Position numbers and translations under genes: made by a program. Source: UBA5429 sp942493315 (GTDB taxonomy: Bacteria > Bacteroidota > Bacteroidia > Bacteroidales > WCHB1-69). From it: a DNA stretch of 64,000 bases. Under the pieces are notes generated by a model that ran no database searches, had not been told where the DNA came from, and saw only the letters and a program-made list of their open reading frames with translations. Location: positions 1,488,001-1,552,000 of the forward strand of contig OW818690.1 in assembly GCA_942493315.1 (NCBI GenBank), in the 5' to 3' direction. Below, in pieces: positions 53,107 through 61,115 of the stretch (position 1 is its first letter; each line of letters starts with the position of its first letter).

Positions 53107-54342
53107 ATGAAAACTGAAAAGATCTTCGCAGGTAAAACATTGGCCATTTTATCCGGTGGTGGAGATACACCCGCTATTAACTCAAGTATTGAAGCTGTTA
53201 GAAACAGAGCATCCATGCTTGGATTTAAAGTGTATGGTATTTTAAGAGGTTGGAAAGGGTTGTTAGGGGAGGGTGACGTAGTTGAGTTGACCAATATTCC
53301 ATACAATGGAATATATGGTGGAACAGGATTGTTGTCCAGTCGCACTAATCCATTTCCTAGCAAAAAGAATCCTGAAGATCGCTCTCAGCAAATTATTCGA
53401 AATATTGAACGATACAAAATTGATGTTTTGGTGTCTATCGGTGGTGATGATACCAACGGAGCAGCTAAAAGAATGTACGAAACTTATGGAATTCCGGTTA
53501 TTGGGTTTCCAAAAACCATAGATAATGACTTGCGTACAAGAACGATGCATCATTATAACGGACAAGATTTTGAAACCGTTTTATGTCCCGGATTTGCATC
53601 AGGAGCTATGCAAATAAAAAAAATGACGGCCAAACTACACACAACCAATGAATCACATCAAAGAATCATGGTGTTGGAAGTGATGGGTCGCGATGCCGGT
53701 TGGTTAACAGGTACTGCTTCTTTTGGTGGAGCTCAAATATCTTTGATTCCTGAAGTGGAGATGACCAAAGAACGGAAAGATTTCTTTTTTGAATTTGTGA
53801 AAGAGAAATATATGACTTCCCCAACTAAAAGTATGATAATTGCAGTTTCTGAAGGTGTTAGATGGTGGAACGAGGAAAAACAAATGTTGGATATGGTGTA
53901 TGCCAGCTCAGAGATAGATGAATACGGACATCCTCGTTTTGGAGGGATTAGTGGCGTTATTGCTTCTGAAATTCACAAAAAGATGGGTGTTGAAGCAAGA
54001 GGACAAATTTCCGGGTATTTGCCTAGAGCGGGTAAATGCAATGATTTTGACCGTCGCCTCACTTCAACTTTAGCCGATAAAGTGGTAGATCTATTGCTTA
54101 GAGAAGATTACGGTAAAATGCCCGTAATGAGAGATATTGTTTCTTATAACGAACTCGAAGAGTTCCATACTGATGCAATTGAAATGGGAAATATCGGAAA
54201 CTTTCCACTTCCTGAACTCTATTACAATACTAATGAATTTACTTTTACAGACCAATATAACGATTTCTTGAAACATATTATCGGGGATCCTTATCGGATG
54301 GAGTTTGCTACCAAATTTCCAATTGTGATTCCTCAAGAATAA
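53107..54342 (+). CDS. 6-phosphofructokinase, probably pyrophosphate-dependent
   Basis: 411 residues, longer than the 320-residue ATP-PFK of E. coli. The phosphate-donor site reads GGDD (112-115) and PKTIDND (135-141). In ATP-dependent enzymes these are GGDG and PGTIDND; Asp and Lys at these two places are the accepted marks of PPi-dependent PFK. Later motifs MGRDAGWL and PEVEM also fit. The reaction is fructose 6-phosphate + PPi to fructose 1,6-bisphosphate, reversible and energy-saving in glycolysis. It is followed 11 bp later by murA. No second PFK is in the window. Confidence 0.9.
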   Translation: MKTEKIFAGKTLAILSGGGDTPAINSSIEAVRNRASMLGFKVYGILRGWKGLLGEGDVVELTNIPYNGIYGGTGLLSSRTNPFPSKKNPEDRSQQIIRNIERYKIDVLVSIGGDDTNGAAKRMYETYGIPVIGFPKTIDNDLRTRTMHHYNGQDFETVLCPGFASGAMQIKKMTAKLHTTNESHQRIMVLEVMGRDAGWLTGTASFGGAQISLIPEVEMTKERKDFFFEFVKEKYMTSPTKSMIIAVSEGVRWWNEEKQMLDMVYASSEIDEYGHPRFGGISGVIASEIHKKMGVEARGQISGYLPRAGKCNDFDRRLTSTLADKVVDLLLREDYGKMPVMRDIVSYNELEEFHTDAIEMGNIGNFPLPELYYNTNEFTFTDQYNDFLKHIIGDPYRMEFATKFPIVIPQE

Positions 54343-54353
54343 AACAAAAAAAT

Positions 54354-55658
54354 ATGGGAAATTTTATTATTCAGGGGGGCCATTCACTTTCCGGAGAGAT
54401 CACTCCTCAAGGTGCTAAAAATGAAGCTCTTCAGGTTGTTTGTGCTACTTTGTTAACCGATCAGCCTGTTGTTATACATAATGTTCCACAGATCCTTGAT
54501 GTTCTTCGACTTATGGAGATACTTTCGGCAATTGGTGTAGATATTTCACAGCCTGAACCGGGAACTTATCGGTTTCATGCCAAAGAGATCAACCTAGATT
54601 TCCTAAAAACTCAGGAGTTCATGAAACTTTCAGGGTCAATCAGAGCCTCTATTATGATTATTGGACCATTATTGGGACGTTTTGGGGTTGCTTATGCCTC
54701 TACTCCTGGTGGTGATAAAATTGGAAGAAGACCATTAACTACCCATTTTGAAGGGTTTTTTAACTTAGGAGCGAAACTTTCCGATTATTCCGATACCATT
54801 TACCAACTTACTGCTGATCCATTAGTTGGAACTTATATGTTGCTGAATGAAGCTTCCGTTACCGGAACAGCCAACATTGTGATGGCTGCTGTTTTGGCGA
54901 AAGGAAAAACGACCATTTTTAATGCAGCCTGCGAGCCTTACTTGCTTCAACTTTGCAAAATGTTGAATGCAATGGGGGCGAAAATTGAAGGGATAGGTTC
55001 TAATCTTCTTACTATTCAAGGAGTTGAAGCATTAAATGGCTGTGAACATACCATCCTTCCTGATATGATTGAGATTGGAAGTTTTATAGGGATGGCAGCG
55101 ATCAACCGCTCTTCGATCACTATAAAAAACTGTGCCTGCGAACACTTAGGGATTATTCCTTATACCTTTTCTAAATTAGGAATCCAGATTGAACAAAGAG
55201 GAGATGATATTTTTGTCCCTCAACAACATACCTACAAAATTGATCGCCAAATGGATGGTTCCATCTTGACCATCAGTGATGCACCATGGCCCGGTTTTAC
55301 CCCCGACTTAATCAGTATTGCACTGGTAACTGCCATTCAAGGGGATGGAAGTGTATTGATCCATCAGAAGATGTTTGAGAGTCGGTTATTTTTTGTAGAT
55401 AGTCTCCAAAGTATGGGAGCACAAATCATTTTATGTGATCCGCACAGGGCAACTGTGATTGGATTGAATCATAAACATAAGCTTAGAGCCACCAAAATGG
55501 CTTCTCCCGACATCCGCGCGGGTGTAGCACTTTTAATTGCGGCAATGTCGGCCCACGGAACTAGTGTAATCCAGAATGTAGAACAAATCGATAGAGGCTA
55601 CCAAAACATCGTTGCCCGACTCAATGGGCTGGGGGCGAAGATTGTACGAGAGGACTAG
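54354..55658 (+). CDS. murA: UDP-N-acetylglucosamine 1-carboxyvinyltransferase, Asp-type active site
   Basis: 434 residues, EPSP-synthase fold. It has the N-terminal GQGAKNEALQ-type Lys22/Asn23 motif (GAKNEALQV), RASIMIIGPLL, and the catalytic loop TPGGDKIGRRPL, where Asp121 stands in place of the Cys115 of E. coli that fosfomycin alkylates. Cys-to-Asp enzymes (Mycobacterium, Chlamydia) stay active and are resistant. DIRAGVALLIAAMSAHG is the late conserved block. First committed step of peptidoglycan synthesis, in the cytoplasm. It lies 11 bp after pfk and is followed by low-complexity DNA. Confidence 0.95.
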   Translation: MGNFIIQGGHSLSGEITPQGAKNEALQVVCATLLTDQPVVIHNVPQILDVLRLMEILSAIGVDISQPEPGTYRFHAKEINLDFLKTQEFMKLSGSIRASIMIIGPLLGRFGVAYASTPGGDKIGRRPLTTHFEGFFNLGAKLSDYSDTIYQLTADPLVGTYMLLNEASVTGTANIVMAAVLAKGKTTIFNAACEPYLLQLCKMLNAMGAKIEGIGSNLLTIQGVEALNGCEHTILPDMIEIGSFIGMAAINRSSITIKNCACEHLGIIPYTFSKLGIQIEQRGDDIFVPQQHTYKIDRQMDGSILTISDAPWPGFTPDLISIALVTAIQGDGSVLIHQKMFESRLFFVDSLQSMGAQIILCDPHRATVIGLNHKHKLRATKMASPDIRAGVALLIAAMSAHGTSVIQNVEQIDRGYQNIVARLNGLGAKIVRED

Positions 55659-55862
55659 GGAATTAGCAAATTAGCAAATTCGTAAATTAGCAAATGTTGA
55701 TTAGGTTTTAGGTTTTAGGTTTTGGGTTTTGGTTTTTGGGTTTCAGGTTTCAGTTATCAGTTTACCAATATTTACTTCTTACTTCTTACTTCTTACTTCT
55801 TACTTTTTACTTTATTCCTAAAAAAACTATTTACTATTAGTTATTCACTATTCACTATTCAC
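55659..55862. repeat. Low-complexity tract after murA
   Basis: In order: ATTAGCAAATTAGCAAATTC units, (GGTTTTA/GGGTTTT) telomere-like units at about 55703-55752, CTTACTTCTTACTTC units to about 55812 and TATTCACTATTCACTATTC units. The motifs match tracts elsewhere in the window. Confidence 0.85.
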
Positions 55863-55868
55863 TATTCA

Positions 55869-55899
55869 TTGATAATTAGCACATTTTTTTTTATTTTTG
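55869..55899 (+). promoter_or_regulatory. Bacteroidota promoter for the 55924-57555 pair
   Basis: TTG at 55869-55871, a 20-nt spacer, TATTTTTG at 55892-55899, 25 bp before the ATG. Confidence 0.65.
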
Positions 55900-55923
55900 C
55901 CAAATAATTAAAATTTTTGAGAT

Positions 55924-56667
55924 ATGAAAATAAATTGGATTTTATGCTTGTCAATTTTATTGATTACAGTCACTTCATGTAAAAAAGAAATTAGTATTCA
56001 AGAAGTTCCATTGGTTAAAAGTGATGCATTAATTATCGGAGATCCTTTTGATTATGGAGTCAGCAATTTATTGATTTTTCCTGTAGGAACAACCTATATT
56101 CCTGAAGTATATGAACCAAATAGAACTACAAAAACAATTGTATGTTTTGTAAATGCAAATGCTTGTGCCATATCTTATGATAGGTATTCCAAAAAAGAGT
56201 TTATTAATTTATATGAAGATAAAAATGATATCAGAAATATACTTTTTTATGATCTTAAAACGGGCAAAACGTATTCCCTTATAAACGAAACAATTCATAT
56301 TTTATCATTTTCAGTGCATAAAGAGTATAAAAATCCATTAATTTTCTTTCGAGTGGTTAAAAATGATTTTAATAAAGATTCCATTTATAACTCAAAAGAT
56401 CCGGTAATGCTTTTTGTATCAGATTTGTATGGAAAAAAATTTAAACAAATAACTCCTGATAATGAACAGTTTTCTGATTATACCTATTATTCAGAAACCA
56501 ATACTATTTTAATTAAAACCACAATAGATAGTGATCATGATTTGACATTTTCAAATAATGATGAAACAAATTTTAGAGAGATGAAAATTTCAGATCCTTC
56601 TTTCGGAAGAGAAATTTTTAAATCAGAATTAAAAGATTCTTTAAGATCTCAAATAAAACTGAATTAA
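55924..56667 (+). CDS. Lipoprotein of unknown function
   Basis: 247 residues with a lipoprotein signal ending at VTSCKKE (Cys at residue 19). The body has scattered beta-propeller-like strands (LLFYDLKTGKTYSLIN, PVMLFVSDLYGKKFKQITPDNEQF, TNTILIKTTIDSDHDLTFSNNDET), similar in style to TolB-like periplasmic propellers, but I recognise no family with confidence. The second gene follows 42 bp later in the same direction, probably co-transcribed. Confidence 0.7.
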   Translation: MKINWILCLSILLITVTSCKKEISIQEVPLVKSDALIIGDPFDYGVSNLLIFPVGTTYIPEVYEPNRTTKTIVCFVNANACAISYDRYSKKEFINLYEDKNDIRNILFYDLKTGKTYSLINETIHILSFSVHKEYKNPLIFFRVVKNDFNKDSIYNSKDPVMLFVSDLYGKKFKQITPDNEQFSDYTYYSETNTILIKTTIDSDHDLTFSNNDETNFREMKISDPSFGREIFKSELKDSLRSQIKLN

Positions 56668-56709
56668 AAGTTTAAACATGAATTCTGTTATGTAATTAAT
56701 GATCTTACT

Positions 56710-57555
56710 ATGAGAATTAAATCTTTTTTACTCTTCATAACAATTTTTTTCCTTTTTACTCTTAATCGACCCATTATAGCGCAAGAAGTTCAATTCGACA
56801 CCATCAATAATAAATTAATTTTAAATGGAGAAATGGGCTATATTACAAAAGAAGTTGGGTTCCCATTTTTGCTTAGAAACAAATTAATTACAAAATCAAC
56901 TGGGTATGGTGAGTGGAAAGAAATAAATCCGCAGGATACTATTGGAAAATATTTTAAAATCGATTCTTGTAATCATTATTTGGTCTGTTTGCCAAAATAC
57001 TTAGATAGATTCAGTCCAAAGTATTGGTTTTTTGAACTTGATTCGACAAGTCAAATCATTAAAAAAGAGATTTTTAATCTGGGGAACATGGAATGGGATT
57101 ATTATTACAAAGAATTTAGAAAATATAGAGAATTTTTTTATTTTTCTATTCATCATGGAGATTATGATCACTATAGTATTGATGTAGTTTATTTTAATCA
57201 ACTTACACCTCTTGATTCATTAGATAAAATTAGAGTATTTGAATATTTTAATTATCATAAGTTAATTCGTACCTCTAAAAATAGTAACATTATATCATAC
57301 AATGTTTATTCCTGGAGCTTAGAAAAAATGAGTGATTCAAATTCCTATATTATGACCTGTTATTATTATATAGAAAGAGGTTGTTATGTTAGTGAAACTA
57401 AATTCAGAAAAGGTGGATTTATATGGTATCCGTTTAAAAGAAAAATCAAAGTCAGATACATTATTAAGAATAATAAAATAGAAACTTTAGATCAAAAAAA
57501 ATTAAAACGCATTGAAAAAATTGTTGATAAACCTTCTAAAAAAGTTTTAATTTAA
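56710..57555 (+). CDS. Exported protein of unknown function
   Basis: 281 residues. A signal peptide ends at RPIIAQ (about residue 25). The rest is rich in Tyr, Phe and Lys with many short beta strands (YWFFELDSTSQIIKKEIFNLGNMEWDYYYKEF, HHGDYDHYSIDVVYFNQL) and a basic tail (KRKIKVRYIIKNNKIETLDQKKLKRIEK). No Cys pattern or known motif. It probably forms an operon with the preceding lipoprotein gene; both end before an interspersed repeat. Confidence 0.65.
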   Translation: MRIKSFLLFITIFFLFTLNRPIIAQEVQFDTINNKLILNGEMGYITKEVGFPFLLRNKLITKSTGYGEWKEINPQDTIGKYFKIDSCNHYLVCLPKYLDRFSPKYWFFELDSTSQIIKKEIFNLGNMEWDYYYKEFRKYREFFYFSIHHGDYDHYSIDVVYFNQLTPLDSLDKIRVFEYFNYHKLIRTSKNSNIISYNVYSWSLEKMSDSNSYIMTCYYYIERGCYVSETKFRKGGFIWYPFKRKIKVRYIIKNNKIETLDQKKLKRIEKIVDKPSKKVLI

Positions 57556-57731
57556 ATTCAGAGTACAAAAAATGAACACATCACTTCATTATTCCTTCGT
57601 CCCAATAGAACACTGATGACACCGATGAAACAGAATGAATGTCGATAGTCAATGGAGTTGAAAATATGATATTTAGGTTTAAGGGTTTAAAGGTTTAATG
57701 GTTTAAAAGTTGAATTATCTTTAAACCCTAT

Positions 57732-57931
57732 ACAAAACCGAAGGTTTTGTTCGCATTAGGGATGTGGAGGGCGCGAAGCGGTGCGAACATGAACGAGCGC
57801 CGCGATGAATGTGATGAAAGTGAATGAATTTTCTTAAGCGAAGTGCAGTGAAGCACGGGAGCGAAGCGGACCCCGGAACAAGCCCGACGGCAGCAGGGTG
57901 GAATTGTGGGTGGGTGGTGCCGGAATGCCCT
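57732..57931 (+). repeat. GC-rich interspersed element, copy 2
   Basis: 200 bp, same element as 32500-32698: AAAACCGAAGGTTTT at the start, GGAGGGCGCGAAGCGG, GGAACAAGCCCGACGGC and TGGTGCCGGAATGCCCT at the end. An AGGTTTAAGGGTTTAAAGG-like tract (57670-57708) precedes it. Together they fill most of the 519-bp gap before the P-type ATPase. Confidence 0.85.
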
Positions 57932-58019
57932 TAAAATTCTTAAAGTATAGTAAAAGATGGGTTTTTTGTTTAACTTTTTCCTTTGAAAAACAGGTGCACA
58001 AAAGACTGATTTTTTTGAC

Positions 58020-58027
58020 TATATTTG
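58020..58027 (+). promoter_or_regulatory. Bacteroidota -7 box of the P-type ATPase gene
   Basis: TATATTTG 48 bp before the ATG at 58075. It sets the true start downstream of the long GTG-started extension in the same frame. Confidence 0.55.
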
Positions 58028-58074
58028 CCAAAAAAAATACAGATTTTAAAAATACAACCTTTCAATTAATTTCA

Positions 58075-60624
58075 ATGGAAAATGTTATTCAATCAGAAAA
58101 ATATGTTGGCATAACGGAAGAGCAAGCTAAACAAAAACTTGAAAAAGAGGGTTTTAATGAACTTCTTTCTTCTAAGCCCAAAGGGATCTGGAATATTATG
58201 TTTGGGGTTGTTAAAGAACCCATGTTCCTTCTCTTGGTGGCATGTGGTACACTCTATCTGATTCTGGGAGATCTTCAAGAGGGACTCATGCTTTTGGGAT
58301 TTGTATTTGTATTAATGGGCATAGAATTCTATCAAGAGAAAAAAACTGAAAAAGCGCTGGATGCCTTGAAAGATCTTGCAAGTCCCAGAGCATTAGTTAT
58401 TAGAGATGGCATTGAAACAAGAATTCCAGGTAGAGAAGTTGTAACTGATGATATTGTTGTATTGCAAGAGGGAGATAGAGTTCCTGCGGATGCTCTCGTG
58501 ATGTCGTGCATTAACCTTATGGCTGATGAATCTTTACTTACAGGCGAATCTGTTCCTGTTGTAAAGAGAGAGGGTAAAGAAGGAGATTTGAATACAAGTC
58601 CAGGTGGCGATGATATTCCTTTCGTTTATTCAGGTTCTTTGATAGTTCAAGGTAATGGCGTTGTGAAAATTGTGGCCACCGGTATGAATACTGAAATTGG
58701 GAAAATTGGAAAGGCTTTAGAATCGGTAATAAAGGAACCCACAAAATTAAAAAAGGAGATGGGTCTTCTGGTAAAACGGTTGGCCATTATTGGGATTTTA
58801 CTTTGTTTAATCGTTGTTGTTGTATATTCCTTAACCAGAGGTGATTTGCTGAATGGCTTTTTAGCAGGGATCACATTGGCAATGGCGATGCTTCCTGAAG
58901 AGTTTCCAGTAGTTCTTACCATATTTCTTGCTCTTGGAGCTTGGAGGATGTCCAAAAAAAATGTGTTAACCCGTAAACCGGCGGCTATTGAAACACTTGG
59001 GTCGGCAACCGTATTATGTACAGATAAAACAGGAACCCTGACCCAAAACAAAATGACAGTTTCCCAATTATATAATGGTATTGAATTTTGTAATGTTATT
59101 GATAATAAAGATTTTCCAGAATTATTTCATGAAATCATTGAGTTTGGAATTTTATCGAGCCAAGTGAATCCTTTCGATCCTATGGAAAAAGCGATTATCC
59201 ATGTTGGAGAAAATTATTTTCAAAATTCCGAACATCTTCATTCCAATTGGGTGATGGAAAAAGAGTACCCTTTGTCAAAGGAGATGATGGCGATGTCGAG
59301 GGTTTTTAACAGTACCGGGACAAAAGGCAAAATAATTGCAGCAAAAGGTGCTCCGGAAGCAATATTTGACCTCTGTCATCTAGATAAAGAAACAAAAATA
59401 AAATATGAGAAAGCTGTTACCGAAATGGCTGCCACAGGGTTAAGAGTTTTGGGTGTGACTAAAGCTACCATTAAAACGGACCAATTACCAGAATCACAAC
59501 ACGATTTTAGCTTTGAATTTGTAGGATTAATTGGCTTGTCAGACCCCATCAGAGACAACATTTCCGAAGCGGTTGAAGAATGCCACAAAGCAGGAATCAG
59601 GGTGATCATGATTACAGGAGATTATCCTGTTACCGCCATGAGTATTGCCAAAGTGATTGGACTTAAAAACCCCGAATTTTGTATATCTGGTAATGAATTG
59701 TTGGAAATGAGTGAGGAGGAACTTGCCAAGAAAATAAAGGATGTAAATGTTTTTGCACGTGTGATCCCGGAACAAAAGTTGAAAATTGTTAATGCCCTTC
59801 AGAAAAACAATGAAATAGTGGCTATGACAGGAGATGGCGTCAATGATGCTCCAGCCCTAAAAGCCGCAAACATTGGAATAGCGATGGGAGCCAAAGGAAC
59901 TGATGTGGCAAGAGAAGCCTCTTCATTAGTGCTGATGGATGATAATTTTGCTTCAATTGTGGGTGCTGTCAAGATGGGCCGTAGAATTTTCGATAATCTT
60001 CAAAAAGCCCTGGGATATATTTTCGCCATACATGTTCCCATTGCAGGACTATCTTTAATTCCAGTTTTCTTTTCGAACATGCCGTTAATACTATGGCCAA
60101 TACATATTGTTTTTCTTGAATTAATTATTGATCCTGCTTGTTCTATAATTTTTGAAGCCGAAAAAGAGGAGTTGAATATCATGTCACGTCCACCTAAAAA
60201 AATGAATGAACCCTTTTTTGGTGCCAAAAAAATTGTGTTAAGTTGTTGCCAAGGGGTTGGAATATTAGTGGTGTGTTTACTTGTATTCTTTATCGGTCAA
60301 AAATTGGGATATTCCGAGAAAGCTTTACGTACATTGACTTTTGTGACTCTAATAGTGTCAAATATTGCAGCAATTCTATCAAACCGGTCCTGGACATCAA
60401 ATATTTTTAGAATTCTTGCAACCCGCAACAAAACAGTAAAATGGATTGTTGGTGGAGCTGTTATATTTCTAATCATGATTCTCAACATTCCGTTTTTGAT
60501 AAACCTTTTTCAATTTGAAAAAATCGGCATCATAGAAACACTCATTTGTGTAATGGCGGGTGTGTCTAGTATTATTTGGTTTGAATTATATAAACATTTC
60601 AAGCAAGTTCCCAAGACGATTTAA
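58075..60624 (+). CDS. P2-type cation-transporting ATPase (Ca2+-ATPase-like)
   Basis: 849 residues from the ATG at 58075; an upstream in-frame GTG lies in the interspersed element and upstream of the -7 box. Order: N-terminal cation-ATPase domain (ITEEQAKQKLEKEGFNEL), actuator TGES at 156-159, M4 with PEEFP at 274-278 (SERCA and plant enzymes have PEGLP), phosphorylation motif DKTGT with Asp317, nucleotide-binding domain with KGAPE, hinge TGDGVNDAP at 585-593, and six C-terminal helices ending at about 840. The family exports Ca2+ or Mn2+, using ATP. The substrate is not certain, as the PEEFP variant is shared by a less-studied branch. A divalent-metal transporter gene faces it from 62387. 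Confidence 0.9.
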   Translation: MENVIQSEKYVGITEEQAKQKLEKEGFNELLSSKPKGIWNIMFGVVKEPMFLLLVACGTLYLILGDLQEGLMLLGFVFVLMGIEFYQEKKTEKALDALKDLASPRALVIRDGIETRIPGREVVTDDIVVLQEGDRVPADALVMSCINLMADESLLTGESVPVVKREGKEGDLNTSPGGDDIPFVYSGSLIVQGNGVVKIVATGMNTEIGKIGKALESVIKEPTKLKKEMGLLVKRLAIIGILLCLIVVVVYSLTRGDLLNGFLAGITLAMAMLPEEFPVVLTIFLALGAWRMSKKNVLTRKPAAIETLGSATVLCTDKTGTLTQNKMTVSQLYNGIEFCNVIDNKDFPELFHEIIEFGILSSQVNPFDPMEKAIIHVGENYFQNSEHLHSNWVMEKEYPLSKEMMAMSRVFNSTGTKGKIIAAKGAPEAIFDLCHLDKETKIKYEKAVTEMAATGLRVLGVTKATIKTDQLPESQHDFSFEFVGLIGLSDPIRDNISEAVEECHKAGIRVIMITGDYPVTAMSIAKVIGLKNPEFCISGNELLEMSEEELAKKIKDVNVFARVIPEQKLKIVNALQKNNEIVAMTGDGVNDAPALKAANIGIAMGAKGTDVAREASSLVLMDDNFASIVGAVKMGRRIFDNLQKALGYIFAIHVPIAGLSLIPVFFSNMPLILWPIHIVFLELIIDPACSIIFEAEKEELNIMSRPPKKMNEPFFGAKKIVLSCCQGVGILVVCLLVFFIGQKLGYSEKALRTLTFVTLIVSNIAAILSNRSWTSNIFRILATRNKTVKWIVGGAVIFLIMILNIPFLINLFQFEKIGIIETLICVMAGVSSIIWFELYKHFKQVPKTI

Positions 60625-60634
60625 TCTATTTTCT

Positions 60635-60815
60635 GGGCGTTCCGGCGATCATCCTCCCAAAACCCGACGCACCGCCGTCGGTCTCCGGCTTCAAGTCCGC
60701 AGTCGTAATCCGTGTGACTGCATGGTCGTAAAAGGAGCTCACAAGTTCGCTCTTTTACTCCCTGCATCACATCGGCTTCCTCCTTTGCGGGCTTTCTCGC
60801 CTCCGCCCTAACGCA
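60635..60815 (-). repeat. GC-rich interspersed element, distant copy
   Basis: About 180 bp far richer in G+C than its surroundings. Read on the plus strand it begins GGGCGTTCCGGCGATCATCC and ends CCTCCGCCCTAACGC, matching in outline the reverse complement of the elements at 32500 and 57732 (GGGCATTCCGGCACCA...). Identity is low, so it may be a related rather than the same element. It follows the ATPase stop codon by 10 bp. Confidence 0.5.
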
Positions 60816-60829
60816 ATGAGCTGATAGCC

Positions 60830-61112
60830 AAAATGGCACACAGATGACACTGATCTAACAGATTTACACTGATTAAGTTTTAATTTTTTTAAAAAATAGT
60901 ATTATTTTTTCTATTTCTATTTTGTAATAAAGTTTTTAGGATAATCTGTGGTTAACTATTAAATCTGCGAAATCTGCGGGCTAAAACAAGAAACAATCTC
61001 CCGCAGATCACGCTGATAAACGCAGGAAAAAATCACAAAGGATACAAATAAAAATAGCAAATTATACTTACACAGTGTTTCACGCTGTTATACAATGTCT
61101 CACAGTGCTATT
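60830..61112. repeat. Gap with oligonucleotide repeats and CACAGTGT element, copy 4
   Basis: ACACAGATGACACTGAT, AATCTGCGAAATCTGCGGG and CCCGCAGATCACGCTGAT units (about 60836-61030), then TTTCACGCTGTTATACAATG and CTCACAGTGC (61078-61108), one arm of the dispersed inverted-repeat family. No gene is supported. Confidence 0.7.
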
Positions 61113-61115
61113 GTG

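Noticed and set aside
57898..58074. 59-codon N-terminal extension of the P-type ATPase
   Set aside because: It starts at a GTG inside the interspersed element and upstream of the -7 box; the family begins at the ATG at 58075.
60560..60839. Short frames on both strands across the GC-rich block after the ATPase
   Set aside because: They start inside the ATPase gene or the repeat, and the translation has no recognisable features; the block looks like an interspersed element.
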